DNA of 49,546 nt from Dinochytrium kinnereticum (Eukaryota; Chytridiomycota; Chytridiomycetes; Chytridiales; Chytridiaceae). Positions 31,901 to 44,516 of this stretch are shown piece by piece. The notes beneath the pieces were generated by a model. The model saw only the letters and a list, made by a program, of their open reading frames with translations. It did not search any database and was not told the origin of the DNA. The stretch lies in assembly GCA_027604005.1 (NCBI GenBank), contig JADGJT010000147.1:1602-51147 (forward strand). Direction: 5' to 3'. The first letter of the stretch is position 1; each line of letters begins with the position of its first letter. The translations under genes were made by a program, and so were the position numbers.

Positions 31901-34900
31901 GGGGAGTTTGAAAAACGTGACAAGACTTCGACCCGAATAAATGATGCTAAATATGCAGTAAGGACTGCTTCAAACTCGAACCTCAAATCCGTTTCACCGT
32001 TGTTAGCTATTGAAAACCATGTTTCACACGGCGGATTGGATTCCAATGGAGGTGAAAAAAGAGCAGGAAGCAATAACTCTCCCTTATTCAACCTATCTAT
32101 GCGGTATTCGCAAAAGGTGACACTACCAGTTACGCTTAGCGCCATCAGGTTCTGCGGATTATAAAGATTATTCATCAAGATCTTAAAGTTTAACACTGTA
32201 TCGCTGGAAGATTCAAGATGCCTGCATTTTAAAGCTGCCTTAACGTACTGAACTGCACGAGGTTCGACTACTTGTCGCTCCACAGTGACGTTCGTATCAT
32301 TGTCTATAGAGATAATCTCAATGAAGTCAGGCAGCTCGAAATTATAGTGAAGCGCAGCATCTGACTGGTTTCGCACTGAGAAAGTAAAATCGATATCTGA
32401 CCAATTACTCAAATATCCGACTTTGCCGAGATCGATCAAAGGCGGATCAAGTTCACCAACGGATAGAACGTAATTTGCCCTTAACTTAATCGCCTGGATT
32501 GCGACTCCGTGCTCTAAGTTATCTAAAGTTAAGATGCCCGAGCTCTCTACTCTGTTTCCATTTTGAAAGACGAAAGACTCATCAGCTATTGGAGCTTGCG
32601 GAACTGTAACATAAGCCTGCGCCTTCTGCTTAGGGTGCAAGTACAAAATCTGACCACACTTGCTTAATTCAGTCAAAGACGCGGTGGTACTCGAGTTGAC
32701 TTCGCTCTCGTCATGAGTTGTTTTCTCTAGCAAAAACCCGCTCCCGCTAGCGACTACCCATCGAACGGCAATATCGAGATTAGTTTTAGGTACTATCTCC
32801 AGCAGTTCCTCTGACACATTCTCAATCTCAAATGACTTCTCATACATAGGGAGCAGTTCTGAGCCGCCTCTTTTCTGAAGAAAAAGTCTTCCCTTTACAT
32901 CTGTAACACCAGCATTGGCAGAAAAGCTTTCTGAAAATGAAGCATTCACCGCAGGCGGGTATGAAACATAAACCTCGGTCCAGTAAATCTCTGGCAACGA
33001 GGTCAGCCCATATGTAATGTCGTCTTGTACCCCACCACTTGAAGCCTCTTTCGAGGCGGCAAGGTTAAGGCCATATACTTTCAACCACCCAATATCCGCA
33101 AAGACATTAACATCCACATTCAACCTCTCGGACGGATTATTTTCGTTCCTCACTAAGATCTGATTGTAGTAATAGCCCCAATTCTTCAGGTCCAGTTGAA
33201 AAGATATGGCATGTTTCCCAGTATCGGAAAGATCATCTGATTTCCCGTCCACTACACCACTAGAGCGAGACAGCAAGATCCCTTCGGAGTGCTTCAGCGT
33301 ATATTCTAAAGGCAGGCGAGGAGTATCATTCACGATATCAAACGTAGAGGCGAATTGATAGGGGCATTGATAAACTATTCCGAAATCGAAAAAATTACGA
33401 GATAAGCTGAATTGAGAGACTCCAAAGGTGGCGGTGAACTTCAAAACTTGAGTACATAGTAGGAACGACGGTTCCACATGCTCTGCAGGAACTTTTTCAG
33501 TGATTTTACTCTCATAAGCCATAAAACGGATTCCTCCAACTAAACTACGAATATCCCCATTAAAAGGGGCCGAAGGTAATGAGTTAGGATTTTTAGACGC
33601 AACATGATTCGGAGTAGCACTATTGAAGTATGGTTGCAGAGCAACATAAAGCATTATGCTGCTCTTCGGTGTCATCAAAATATCGTTTGCAGGTTTATCT
33701 AACGCTTTGTCTGCAAAAATCAAACATTGTTGTGCAAGGTTTGATATTGCAGAGAAAACAACAGGCTCTTCGGTGATGTTCTCGACTTCAAGAGGCTCAA
33801 CTTTGGCGTATCTCTTTTGGATGTTGATATAACAGGGCCCAAAGTCGAGCTCAGAAATCGGCGAATTTTCGAAGTTAAAAGAGAAATACGATGACAAGAC
33901 GCAGTAGAAGGCGAACGAAACGGTGAATCTGCTAAGCGCCCTTCTGGAATCATAAACTAAGACATCGTGACTCTGCTGCCCAGTAACAATAGGCCGGAGT
34001 TTCAGAAAAACTCGGCGGGTCTCGTTCGGTTGAAGATCAACATGACAAGAGTCTACTTCGACCAATTCACTTTCAGGCTTGTCGATAGCCAGCGATACGA
34101 CTTCTTCACTGAGATTGACTGCTGTAAAATAGCAGTCTTTCCATTCTCCCCTGTCAACACGCCCAAGATCGATAGACGTGCGCTCAATTCTGAAAGTAGG
34201 GGTGTCTTCCGACGGAAGTGTACTGGGCGATGCAACTACTAAAGAAGTTGGTGGCAATTCCTTAGCTATCTTCTGCATATGCAAATCTGGTATGTAGCTT
34301 CGAAGTAATTTTGTCACAGAAAAGTCCTCTGACTTTGGTGCGGCAGTTACAGAGCGACTTTCCCAGGCTTTCGGTGCAACCTCTCTGTCTTCCAACGGTG
34401 TTTGAACCCGGAACGAGATTTCTCTAGTAGTATCGATATTCTTAAGTTCACTAACGAGTATTTTCCCCATTATAAGCAACCCAGACTCGTATGGAGAAAA
34501 TTCATTCTTCGAACTGAGGGTTACGTAAACCGCAATAGTCTTTATCACTCGAGGCTCTAAAGTTAATACTAAAGAATCTTTCCTCTTTCCTCTTGTTGCT
34601 ATAGCCAAGGGAAGGGTATCGACATCTTCAGCGAGACCAGACTTAACTTGAGTCAAGAGTAGGTCTGAAAACATTGGGCCTTCCGATGACTTCGCAGGAT
34701 CTGTTTCTACAGTGATCAGAAATGGTTTACTCAAACCCTCACCTCCAGACCCAGTGGAAGCTTCCTGTGGTCTTATGCCATATTCATCATTGCTTCCAGA
34801 TTTCAATTTCTCCAGCTGTTCACGAATCTTTTTGACCTTCTCTGGCTTTTGCTTTCTCTCCGCAATCTTCAGCTTTTGTTCCATGGACTCTATCTTCTCC

Positions 34901-37900
34901 TCCGCATCGGCAGAAAGCAAAACAGTGGGCCGCCGCTTTCGGCTTCGGTTCGAAACAGTGTCAATGCTATCTATAGTTAAAAATGTGGGGCTTCCGTACA
35001 CATCAGGATCGACGGAATCGTCTACAGTCTCGAGGTCGATCTGAATACTGATGTTTCCAGAATGCAGGGAATCTTTATCAGCCTGAATCTCGAGTGTCCG
35101 CGCTTGCTTATTGCTGATGTTTGATATAGTGATTATTTGAGGTCTTGACTGCCGGCCTACAGGGACTTCCCCAAAATCAATCGAAGACGTCTCAATGTGG
35201 AATTTTGTCGGGTTCCTTATGTTTGCTTTAACAGATAGCACCTGGTCATTTTTCCGATCTTGAATGTTTTCAATCGTAACCCTCTCGTGAAACAAGCCAG
35301 CAAGGGATGGGTCGAATACAAATTCAACCTCTTTCTTGCCGTGACCTCTAATTACACCAGAACGTCCCTCTCCTATAAAAAGATCTCCTGAAGCTATCGA
35401 CCCAGTCTTTCTAATGGCGTACAAAAGAGGAGCCTCGCTTTTGTTTCTAATCACAATAGTTTTTGTCCGAGGTTCGTTCTTGTCAAGGCTGCCAAAATTG
35501 ATGTATTTCTGACCAAGCTCCATAATAGATCTGCACAGAGAGCACCGGATCATCAATTCTCTAACAGGGATAAGACTGAGATTACTCTGCAAAAGCTGCT
35601 CGAATTGGGGCTGCCGAATTGAACGATCAAATTCGGCTAGTCTAATGAATATTTTCGCATCAATCTTTCTAGGTTTGCTCTAAGATGTTTTAGAAAAAAC
35701 TAGACGAATACTAAGAAACCTGGATGTTTGGTCGGTTCTCGCTATTTACACGCATCACCAAAACTACTTGAATGCTCTGTTGAGGCATGATTTCAAAATA
35801 ATTAGCGGGTTGAAGCCGTCCGTCTAAGATTGCATTGTCGAGCTCCCTACGAAGATGCAATTGTCCCTTGACATATTTTTCTTCGGCTGAGGCTTTTGTG
35901 AAAAGGGGCGGCGATACACCCAATCCTTGCTCGAGGAGAGTGAGCAGTGTCTCCAAGGGAGCGGAAGATTCCGAGCCGCTTAAGGTATCGCTGTTTTTCG
36001 GATCAAGCTCATCTAAGCTCCCCTTATACAAATCGTCATCAGGAAAATCAAAAAGCCTCAGACTTTGCTCTCCATTTAGCACTGAGGAAATAGCTTGGTT
36101 TTTGGTTTTCACGATATCCTTTTCGCCAGATGAGATTTCCAAGCCACGAGCGAGGGACGGCCTTTCAATCAAGTCGAACTTTTCTCTATTCCTTGACTTC
36201 TCTGCATCGATTGATCCAGGCTTTCGTTTCGGCGACTTTCTTGCATCGTTTTGCAAGTTTTTTGAAGAAGCCAAATCCAAATACTCCGGACTTAATGAAG
36301 AATCCTCGGAGGATGAAGCACTCTCAAGGCTCATCTTAAGCTTGAATGAATTTGAAGCCAAATTAGAGCTGGTTAGAGCTGATTGAGGGGTGCTCGTAAA
36401 AGGATTATTGCTTGGAGCACCGGACGACATATCTGGGAACCGCTTATGATTTTTCCAATCAGAGATAGATTCAATAATGCGTTCCTTTCTCCGGCTCGCG
36501 AAACCTTTAGAGCTGGTCCTGGCCTTACTGACATCCCCAACAACGTCAGCTTTTTTGAATATAAGAAGATCGTCCGGCATTGAAGAAGCAAGTTCAATCG
36601 CCACCTTTTTCATCGAAATGTTGTTGACAGAAAAGCTCCGAACAATTGGGGAATTTACAACAGCGGGCCCGAAATCAATGAAATTCGCAGAAGACGGAGT
36701 GAGTATCCGGTAGAATAGCGAATGGAATGTTACTCTGCTTTTATCAATATGATTTGATTTCACCTCGACAATCTGATCATTATCCCTATTTAGCAGATTG
36801 ACTACAGTTATTTGCTTGCAGTACTCTGGGTTAACCTTCCGAGGGTATATGTCAATTTTGACTTCAGTCGATTGTTTAGCCGGGATGTCGATCACGCCTT
36901 TGAGTGAATTCAAAACTTTCGAGATAAATCGAAGCTCGATCTTTGCCGGGAGCTCAGACAAATTGACGATTTTTAATGGTGCGGATTTTAGCGTTCCAAC
37001 GTCAGTATCGCCAAAGTTAACCTCCTTCGGTTGGACCTCTATAAGAGAGGTACAAACGCGAGCTTTACAGCTTATTGTTTTCCTCTCTTTATCAACGGAT
37101 CCTTGCAGGGAGTATTCCAAATGAAACCGGAAGTTTCGTCTAGAAAGTTTTCCGACTTTGTTGTCCGACGGTAGAAGTTCTTTATCTGGGACGTAGCAAA
37201 CAATAATGGAGCGCTCAGTCCCAGGTCTTAAAGGCATCTCTTCAATTATACTAAGGTCACTGAAGCCTATGCTAGGCAGCCGATGCTTAACGAAATCTCT
37301 ACCGGGAAAGCTTCCAGATGAGTCTCGAATCAAAGAATCGTCAGCATCCTGAAAATTCTCCGAGAAACCATGAAGTTCACTATCTTTTCTGAAGTAGCTG
37401 GTGGGCGAAGAAGATCTGGAGTTCATCGAGCTAGGCGGATACGACATCTCACTTGTAGGTATTGATTCCTGAGTCAAAAGATCTGAAAAACGCGGCATCT
37501 CTACGTATTCTATATTCTCAGAAGCTGCAATACTTCGCTTCTTCTTGCTACTAACTTCATTTGCATTTCCATCAAATTTATCAGGCTTTTCATCTCCTTT
37601 CAGCTTAAACACGACGGCTGTACTTTCAGATACGAAGGTGAGGTCTAACGGAAGCTCGGAAACATTTCTAAGGATAACACGTTGCATGTAAGCTAGCCCA
37701 GTGAAGCAGTCTCCAAAGTCTAAGGCTGACGAGCTGACAACTAAACTCTCATCCTTTTTCACGGAGCGGACTGTAGCGTGAACCTGCGACTGAATAATAT
37801 TACTGGCATCGTTCGAATTCTCAATCTGAATCTCGAAGTTGAACTCTCCAATATCCTTTGGCCTAAATTCCAAGCGGATTCGGCGTATGCTGAATGCCGG

Positions 37901-39123
37901 AAGAGGTTGCATAGTGAGAGCTTCCCCATTCTCGTAATCCAGTAATTTAATGCATGTGGCATTCTCAAAGTGAGATAGATCAATCACAGTGATGTGCCAG
38001 TAAAGCTAATGAAACTTTAAGTTGTGAAAAACATTATGCGAGAAGTAGAAATAACAGTAACTCCAGAAAAAACTAACCTCTATCTCGGATCTGTTGCAAA
38101 TAGAAAAATCTTTGAAGTAAACACCGCCGGAGACGCAATCTTCAAATATAATCCCAGTTTCCGTTATATCTGTCCATAAAAACGACCTGCAAACGCGTGA
38201 TCTAAATTTTACAGGAAGCTTTCGTAGGTCAGCGTTATAATGAAAGGATCCTTAACTTGATAGTCTGGTGGTGACGAGGGCTGGATATCTCGCGCAGCTA
38301 AACTATCTCGGGAACTGACTTTCAAAACATCCTTAACCAAGTCGGTAGAGGTTCCTTCAGGCGACACATCAGAAACATTTTCTGTTGCTGCACATTCAGA
38401 GTCATCAGCCTTATGGTCATTGGGATCTTCATCGACGCGTTTGTACTGTTTGTAAGCAAAAAAAAATAGCAGTCCATTTATCTCGAAGAAGTCGAAGAGC
38501 TCATCATCATCTCCGGATGCGTCCAACTTAAACTCTTCGAGCTCGTTCTTAGAATTTCCAAAGAATCTCCGACCCCTTTCGCGGCCATCCGGCAAAAATG
38601 CCACAACAATCTTCTGGGTTTGCCCCGGCTTGAGAGCGAGCTCATCAATGTGATTAACGTAATTAAAGAGCTGATTAAACTGGTGACCATGTGATGCTGC
38701 ACCATCCGAACCATAAAATCCAACTGCGGCAGAGAAAACCGTATTAGTCACCATATCAGCAGGTATAGGGCTTCCAGGCGGTGAATTTGTTGGTGTTGCC
38801 CAAGGCGATTGAGAGTTAGAGGCCAGCCTCTTCTCCAAGGATGCCATGTCCAGCCCAGGCCTAGTAGAATCCTTTAATTCTCCATCGGACTTTCGAGTTG
38901 AATATGCAAAGAAACGTTCAGGCAGGTTTTCATTCGTAAGTTGGAAAGCAATCTGCTCCCCCAGATTGGATCGTAACTTGATGATGAGCTCGTGCTCGGA
39001 AATATTCCTCAACTCCAGGCTCCGCAAGGCATGCAGTCCGTTCAGATATACATTATCAAAGTAGATCTTGCCATTCACTTGAACCAGATCAAACAAAGGC
39101 TCCGTAAGAGTTTTTTCCTCCAT
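28964..39123 (-). CDS. Giant ASH/Hydin-like Ig-repeat protein, 3,251 residues
   Basis: Nine exons close in one frame: 39123-38213, 38186-38078, 38005-35720, 35679-31004, 30929-29693, 29639-29535, 29482-29372, 29331-29222, 29174-28964. The protein consists largely of repeats of about 90-130 residues. Each has an F/L-x-F-G or D-F-G turn followed by a strand ending in N-x-S or N-x-T. Examples are SALDFGDCFTG, KEVNFGDTDVGT, KYINFGSLDKNEP, SIDFGEVPVGRQ, NFFDFGIVYQCP and LIDLGKVGYLS. This is the signature of ASH (ASPM, SPD-2, Hydin) and related MSP/PapD-like folds. Many repeats end with a strand like ENIQDRKNDQVLSVKANI. A short coiled coil lies at about 34,805-34,895 (KIESMEQKLKIAERKQK). Linkers at about 36,050-36,500 and 37,350-37,560 are Ser-rich. 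There is no signal peptide, TM segment or calponin domain. The C-terminal ~110 residues are helical. In other eukaryotes such proteins sit at centrosomes, cilia or membrane contact sites. Orthology is unknown. Confidence 0.85.
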
Positions 39124-39216
39124 CAGCCCGCAGGGCCTTCAATGTGACACACGATTAACAAATGGAGTTTAAATTGCACTGAATTCCTGTTGCTGTTGGC
39201 TCGAGCAGTTGCGCTT

Positions 39217-40527
39217 TTATTCTTCGGAAAATATCTTCCTCAGTTCTTCCTCCTTCACAATCATAAATGTCACCGGGCAATAACCGTGCTCCCGGACATA
39301 CGGAGTGATGCACGTAAAGCAGAAAGCGTATCCTGAAGGGGTAATGGCAGGATTCGTTCGCCTTTTCTTGCATATGGGACAAGTAGCCATATCGGAGGGA
39401 ACCTCCAGCCCGTTCGGGTGAGGCTAAATGCTTCATAAATATCTCAAAAAAAGAAGCCGTTTACCAGCATAGTTGGAGGAGGTTTAGGCACAACAAAGGC
39501 CGAAGTCTTCTTGTGGTGGTCAGAGTTATACCACCACTCCAGAAATTTAAAAAAGAATATGGATAGGGGGAAGGCAAATCTCAAAGCGTGAATGCCGAAA
39601 AGGGAAACTCTTTGCATGAGCCTTCATAGATCAAAAGATTAATAGAAAGTCGTCCAGTCTTGCATACCCTCCTCCAGCATCGAAATTATTGCGTTTCTTG
39701 TTGATTTCCGCCTTATTAAAAGTCAGAATATAGGAAAAGAGAAGGTAGAAGAAAGTGGATAAGCTCGTACATAGTCTTTTGCCGATAACCGTCGAAGACG
39801 CAGTCCAGACAGAGATAGCCAAGGTGTAAATGCAGATGCCTTCCCAAAAATATACCGTACATTATAATAGAACATAACTGCATCATGTAGTGACTTCAGT
39901 GCCGGGTAAGACTTCATAAACAAAGTCTTGATATCCAACTGAATAAAATTATACTTAATCTCTATTCATCTCAACCTTACTCCGATTGCTGCCTTCAGAT
40001 GAGTTGCTCGACGGAGACATTTGTTCATCATCGATTGTGAGCGTGCTGTGAATGCTGGGGCGGGATATTTCTTCGTAGTATTCATCGAGCGAATCTTTCA
40101 CGTAAGGAACAACCACCTGGAGATTAGAGACAAAAAAAAACATCCGCCAACCAGAAAGAACAATGACATCCACAAATGTTTTGCCTGCATGCCTCTTTTT
40201 CCTTTGATAGGAACCCTCTTTAAGCCATAAAAGTTCTCTGAAAATGAGGCTCCTATTATCATTCTGTTAAATCTCTTCTTGCTAAATTCCAAGCCAAGTA
40301 CCTGTTTCTAACAGGAACTGACGATCCATTATCAATACGAGAACAGCAAAAACTGCATGGTGATTAAGTAGGAATGGCAATAGATATCGAGGATATCTTT
40401 GCGCATATACCGATAGAACATAACGAAATGCAGGCTTTATCATGCTCCTCATCTTTAATTCTGCAAATAGTTCGAACGCAGAAGGCCGTGAAGGGTCCCG
40501 GCTTTGATACTGCGCAAGACCTTCCAT
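39217..40527 (-). CDS. PEX12: Peroxin-12, RING ubiquitin ligase of peroxisomal import
   Basis: Integral peroxisomal membrane protein. With Pex2 and Pex10 it ubiquitinates the import receptor Pex5. Exons: 40527-40302, 40252-40152, 40116-39976, 39938-39771, 39711-39668, 39621-39465, 39423-39217; 347 residues. Family marks are SAFELFAELKMRSMIKPAFR and LSVYAQRYPRYLLPFL at the start, then ENFYGLKRVP and VVPYVKDSLDEYYEEI. Hydrophobic FAFPLSIFFFKFLEWWY precedes the linker PKPPPTMLPHPNG. The C-terminal RING is CPICKKRRTNPAITPSGYAF then CFTCITPYV and GYCPVT. As in other Pex12 proteins it lacks the full eight zinc ligands. One intron (40117-40151) is only 35 nt. The stop lies 93 nt before the giant gene start, and the start is 59 nt after the RasGAP stop. 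Confidence 0.94.
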
Positions 40528-40586
40528 TTTAATCCCACTGAACTCTTAAAAAAATTTAGACAATCTTCAATTGTGCAAGTTTATTA

Positions 40587-43330
40587 TTAACGTTTGAGGA
40601 ACGTTTTGTTCAACAATATGAGTGTTTTAGATACAGAGAGTTGAACATATTCCAAGTCCAATAGTTGGACCCCTTGCTGCTGTTTCTCGAGTAAATCGTC
40701 CAGCTTAAGATCCATTTCCAAAATTGGCTTATCCCGACCTTCATCAAGTCAGTATGAACATCAATTAAAATTCACAAACCTTTGAAGTGTAATGCAATCA
40801 GAAATGTTCCCATGACAGGAGAGGATATGTTGAAGAATATGTTGCCCCGCCTTCAGATACAAATAAAAGCACCATTAGATATTGGATAAAAAAACAAAAA
40901 ATCACGAACCGGTTCTCAGGCACATTGCTTTCAACAATGATAGAATCTCTTTCCATTTGAGCGTGAGTAAACTTAAAAGGTCCTTGAATCTGTCCTCTTC
41001 CTCCCTTCGAGGTCGCAAGACCTGACTGAACCCGGACATTCTGCAAGTAAGCTTTATACGACTCCAACTGAGATTTTTGATAATTGTTGTGGTCGATAAT
41101 AGTTTTGTAGACGACCTCCAGAGACATAATCTCCTTGTTGACTTTGTCCTTCAAGTTTCCAAGGTGCAAGAGCTCCTGGGTTATCTCCTCCACAAGCAGC
41201 TCATGTCCGTCATTTGACTCCACTACATCCATCTCTTCCAATTGGCTCAACATCTCGCGCACTTTAAGTCCTTTCTTAACCATAGAGGTGTCTCTTGCCG
41301 TGGCCGCCGCCTCAGCCACTTTAAAGAGATTCATAGGTTTGATATTCATGGCTGAGGGCATAGTACGCAGGATCTGCACGAAAATAGCCTTGGTATCCAT
41401 GTAGAGAATATCTCCTTGTGTGAGTTGAGAGTCGGCGATGACGGAGGGAATGTCTGTGATAGCTTGCTCCCATCGCGAGAATAGCGGCAATACAATGGCT
41501 CGGTTTTCCGATCTTGGCATCTGATGCGGGGCTGGTCCTAAGTCGCTCAAACATATTCTCAAATGATCCTTATCATGCGGAGCCTGTGAAATTGTTAAAT
41601 AATAATCTGCAAGACGTTCATACAAGAACATCCATATGCTGAACCAGAAGTCCATGAGTATTGTATATTTCGTTCAAAGTGATATTCAGCTGTATCTCTT
41701 TTTTCGAGAGAGCAATGTATTGCTCCATCTATCTGCATTAGGTAGGTCTATTCGTAGTTCCTCACCTCAAGAGCTTCATAGAAATCGCCGACTTCACAGA
41801 GCTCATTCAGAAAGGCGTTTATTCGGGCCTTATTCTGATCCACAAACGGGTTGAGAGTAATCATATAGGCCTCTTTCGCGTAAGACGGCTTATTGGCTAA
41901 GTTTTGAAGAAGTTTGGCTATTAATGTCAGTGTTCTCCGTGGATTTTTCGAGGGATTCCCATCAACAAGCATATATGCTTGTGGCGTTACGATTGCTGGA
42001 TTAACGAATCGTAACATAAAAAATCCGCCAATAAGTGAGCATATGTTGAAATCCGTGGCTTCCGGATATTTTCTCTGATAAGATTTTAGCAAGAGCGAAA
42101 AGCGAAGGAAGATACAAGAAAAGGCAAACAAAAAGCAAAAATGTTAAAGAAAATACCTTAGTTAGAGACCGGATTTGTTTGCATATCCATCTAATTCCAT
42201 AAGGAACTTGATCAATTGAGGAGATGATTGTAGCGAGAAAAGACTCCGCAATCTCCATGAGTGTTGCAATTCTAGGTCGGATTATGGCCTGGACATCGGG
42301 ATTATTTGCTGCTTGCTCACTCGTGAGCCCCGTTTGATAAGGATAGGGCTGTCCTGTTTCCGCCTCGATGTCTACAACCATACGTTCAAACACCAAAAGT
42401 GGGTTAATCTCAAGCTCCAGATCTTTATGCTCAATGAGGTTGTTGATGAGCTCTGACAAAACGTTCTTCAGATAGGTTTGACCGGGTCCTCTCCTTGTGT
42501 AAGTTGTCATCATACGAGAGACGGGCGTGTTGGCCCTCATGAGACTTCCAAACTCAGTAGCAGACTCAAATTGCGCCGCAAGCACATTCTATTGAACATC
42601 TTTAGAGAATTTTTGTATTTACTAGTTTAGAAAGCTTATCACTCACTTGAAACATTGACAGAAGTAGATACTCTTCGCGAGATTCGTATTGGTTTCCATA
42701 GATAGTAAACATAACCGTTTGCAACAGCGCATCAATCTCAGCCAACGTTACAAGCCGCGCCAGCGTGGCTATATGGCGAGGCTCAGATTGAAGTAGAAAA
42801 AAAAGGTTCCCGTAGAGCTATATCATGGTAAGCAATTTAAAGATTATGTAATCTCCAACCTGTCGCTTCCGATCATCCGGCAGCACTCCTTCTGGAGCCT
42901 CCCCCGCATCGTCCAAGGCACTTTGAACTTCCTGCTGCTCCACAAGTGCCATCCTGTTTTGAATCAGAAGAGCGATCCTCGAGTCAAGGTATCGAACATC
43001 TCTCTCAAGTAAGAAGTTTTTCTTTGACTGAGCAGATATCCGGCTCTTCAGTTCCCGGAGACGCCTCTGGGCCTTTGTCAGCTCATCATCGACTTCAACG
43101 TCATTCTCAGCAGCCATAGACCACAGTGCGGCCACCGAGTATCGACGATCAGCGGCTGATCGGGCAGATATGATAGAAGCCCGATCACTAGCCACAGCAG
43201 ACGACGGCGCCCCCGCTCCAAGAGGAACCCCATTCGAAGCAGCAATAAAGGCGGCCCTTGCAACCTCTGATGGGGTGTATTCGCCCCGGGCGTTGCCGAA
43301 GGACCTCTGCCGGTTCAGTTTTGATTCCAT
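40587..43330 (-). CDS. gap1: Ras GTPase-activating protein, Gap1/Sar1 (IQGAP-related) type
   Basis: Turns off Ras by stimulating GTP hydrolysis. Exons: 43330-42860, 42817-42647, 42588-42157, 42074-41766, 41728-41624, 41583-40910, 40850-40780, 40738-40587; 794 residues, close to fission yeast Gap1 (766). The N-terminus is disordered, followed by a coiled coil at about 85-140 ([14 protein letters not shown]). The RasGAP domain spans about 160-460. It includes [32 protein letters not shown] (Arg ~232 aligns with the arginine finger) and [17 protein letters not shown], the FLR-type signature. The RasGAP_C domain follows: [56 protein letters not shown] and [12 protein letters not shown]. No IQ or calponin domain is present, which separates it from true IQGAPs. 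The start gives a basic Ser-rich N-terminus. It lies in tight tandem with pex12 and skp1. Confidence 0.94.
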
Positions 43331-43465
43331 AGTTTCGCAGCACAGGAATTGAGCAGGAAAAGAGACGGCACCGCTTGTGACACGCAGCAGTGAAGTTTGT
43401 GCTTCAACCCATGCAACAGCAAGAATAACAAAGGAAAGGCTGATGAATTGAGTTTATTTTCGAGT

Positions 43466-44167
43466 TTACGCATCGGCAGCCCACTCGTTCTCTCTGCGAA
43501 GACCGGGAATAATACGGAAACGAGATGAGCGGGATAAAAAGCCAAGAGAAAAAGGATGGAGGCAAGGTTACCTGCGAATTTGCTCCTCTTCCTCCGGGGT
43601 GAAGTCATTTTCAATGTTGAACATTTCACGAATCTGTGGATAGTATCAAGAAACTGTTAGCAGCCATTTTTTGAAAGCAAGAAAAAAACAAAGATGAAAG
43701 CTCCTGCAGTAATTCACCTGCTCCGGAGTTTTGCCCTTGATCATGTTCGCCACAGTCTTGCAACCAAGGTCAAGGAGAGACTTAATGTCTAGGTAGTTCG
43801 CTGCCAAGATAATGTCAAAGAGCTCCTCATTGTCGACCTTGATGAACTGCGCGTCCCACTCTTCAATATCGTCAGACCGACGCCTTGAAGTATCAAAGGC
43901 ATCCTTCTCCTCCTCTGGTGGTGCAAGGGGATCATCCTTGTGGTGAATGCAGTACTCAATAACCTGTGTTGCTGTGTGAGAACAAAAGCAATGCTTCGTA
44001 ATGAGTACCTTTTCGAGAATCTTTCCAGTGACGTTGGGCAGAGGAATGGGCGCCTCCGAGTCTCCCACATCCTCAAGCATGTTCTTCAGCAGCATCGACC
44101 TTTCTGCCACCTCCTTCTCAAGGGTGAAGGTCTTGTTGTCCTGCGAAGTCAGTACAACTTTGCTCAT
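43466..44167 (-). CDS. SKP1: Skp1, SCF ubiquitin ligase adaptor
   Basis: Links F-box proteins to cullin-1 in SCF ubiquitin ligases. Exons: 44167-44009, 43963-43718, 43633-43572, 43493-43466; 164 residues, normal for the family. The BTB/POZ-like N-terminal fold ([31 protein letters not shown]) is followed by an acidic loop and then [20 protein letters not shown] and [20 protein letters not shown]. The F-box-binding C-terminus is complete: [20 protein letters not shown] and RENEWAADA, one of the most conserved endings in eukaryotes. The last exon is only 28 nt. The gene diverges from the ZRSR2-like gene, sharing a 349-nt upstream region, and its stop is 135 nt from the RasGAP start. Confidence 0.96.
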
Positions 44168-44516
44168 AATGGTTTCTAATGGATATGAAGAGGGGTTGGA
44201 AATAAAAATCTTTTCAAAATCACTTCAACAAGGAGGCAGAAGCGCTCGGAAAAAAAAAAGGAAAAGCGGCGAGCTCGTCGCATTCAAATCGCCAAGGCCA
44301 GACCGTCCTTACCTGACGACGACGGGATAGATATTTTTGTCAGCCGTAGCGAGTGAGCGCTTTTCTTTTGATAATACTGTTTTGGGGGCTAACTCTTGTC
44401 CAGTATACCAGACTCACATAGCAAGAGCATTCTGATTGTAATGAATACTTCCTCGATCGCGTGCTGACACAAACATAACTTAAATTCAGTCAACGACCCA
44501 TTCTACTACCCTGATA
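44168..44516. promoter_or_regulatory. Divergent promoter region of skp1 and the ZRSR2-like gene
   Basis: The two start codons face away from each other across 349 nt, so both promoters should lie here. There is an A-run at about 44250-44265 and AT-rich sequence near 44360-44480. No specific element is assignable. Inferred from layout. Confidence 0.5.
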
